DNA of 5,825 bases from Streptomyces sp. (GTDB lineage Bacteria > Actinomycetota > Actinomycetes > Streptomycetales > Streptomycetaceae), in contig DOWQ01000306.1 in assembly GCA_003519485.1 (NCBI GenBank), positions 1 to 5,825 on the forward strand, given 5' to 3'. A program made the translations under genes and the position numbers. Shown piece by piece: positions 5,691-5,825 of this stretch. The notes beneath the pieces are model-generated. The model did not search any database and was not told the DNA's origin. It was given only the letters and a program-made list of their open reading frames with translations. How positions within the stretch are numbered: position 1 is the first letter of the stretch; each line of letters starts with the position of its first letter.

Positions 5691-5735
5691 GCCCGTCGTC
5701 CCCGCCCGGTTGCCCTTCCGGCGGGGACGGCGGGC
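5691..5735 (+). terminator. Strong terminator hairpin after the deglycase gene
   Basis: GCCCGTCGTCCCCGCC (5691-5706) pairs with GGCGGGGACGGCGGGC (5720-5735) as a 16-bp stem with one G-T wobble and a 13-base loop. It begins nine bases after the TGA. There is no T-tract, as is common in Streptomyces. The near-symmetric stem could also stop transcription arriving from the right. Confidence 0.75.
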
Positions 5736-5825
5736 TCCGCGCGGTCCCGACAGCGCCCGGCCCTCGCGGGCCCGTCGCACGGCGCCACCGCCGGAAACGA
5801 CCGCGCCCGTACGGCGGTGCCCCCC
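5736..5825. other. Right-edge spacer with further hairpins
   Basis: No gene is visible in this stretch. Two more inverted repeats follow the terminator: GGCCC-tcgc-GGGCC (5759-5772) and CACCGCCG (5786-5793) with CGGCGGTG (5812-5819). They may belong to the end of a convergent gene lying beyond the window, or be chance GC-rich pairing. Confidence 0.4.

Overview
The window looks like chromosomal DNA from a high-GC actinomycete, most likely Streptomyces or a close relative. Coding regions have strongly G/C-biased third codon positions and long mirror-image open frames on the opposite strand. The sugar transporter has no ATPase gene of its own, which is common in streptomycetes, where the shared ATPase MsiK energises many sugar importers. 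The genus is an inference from composition and gene content.

Layout. From the centre outwards there are two divergent units. Leftward (minus strand, 4322 to 403) runs a compact operon: a lipoprotein solute-binding protein, two CUT1-type sugar permeases overlapping by 7 bp, and a FrlC-like TIM-barrel sugar epimerase that is broken by a one-base frameshift near 1091. Rightward (plus strand, 4681 to 5682) is a two-SIS-domain protein that resembles the fructosamine-6-phosphate deglycase FrlB, including its catalytic Glu/His pair (E222, H238) and its RRYY C-terminal motif. The 358-bp divergent spacer carries two copies of the palindrome TGATACCGGTAYCA, one on each predicted promoter, with centres 191 bp apart. 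A strong hairpin (5691-5735) closes the rightward gene. A weaker hairpin (354-379) follows the leftward operon.

Reading the genes together: an FrlB-like deglycase, an FrlC-like epimerase and an ABC importer point to uptake and breakdown of Amadori products (fructosamines such as glycated amino acids) or closely related sugar conjugates. The importer would bring in the substrate, the epimerase would channel psicosamine-type isomers, and the deglycase would split the 6-phosphate into glucose-6-phosphate and amine. The kinase that must act before the deglycase (FrlD type), the ATPase and the regulator are all absent from the window. The operators have a central CG and look like LacI-family sites, not the GntR-family control known for the E. 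coli frl operon.

The left 402 bp holds no convincing gene. It contains eight perfect tandem copies of the heptamer TGTCCGC (111-166), set between two imperfect copies of a roughly 32-bp sequence containing CACCCACGTG, plus short GGATNAAA repeats near the edge.
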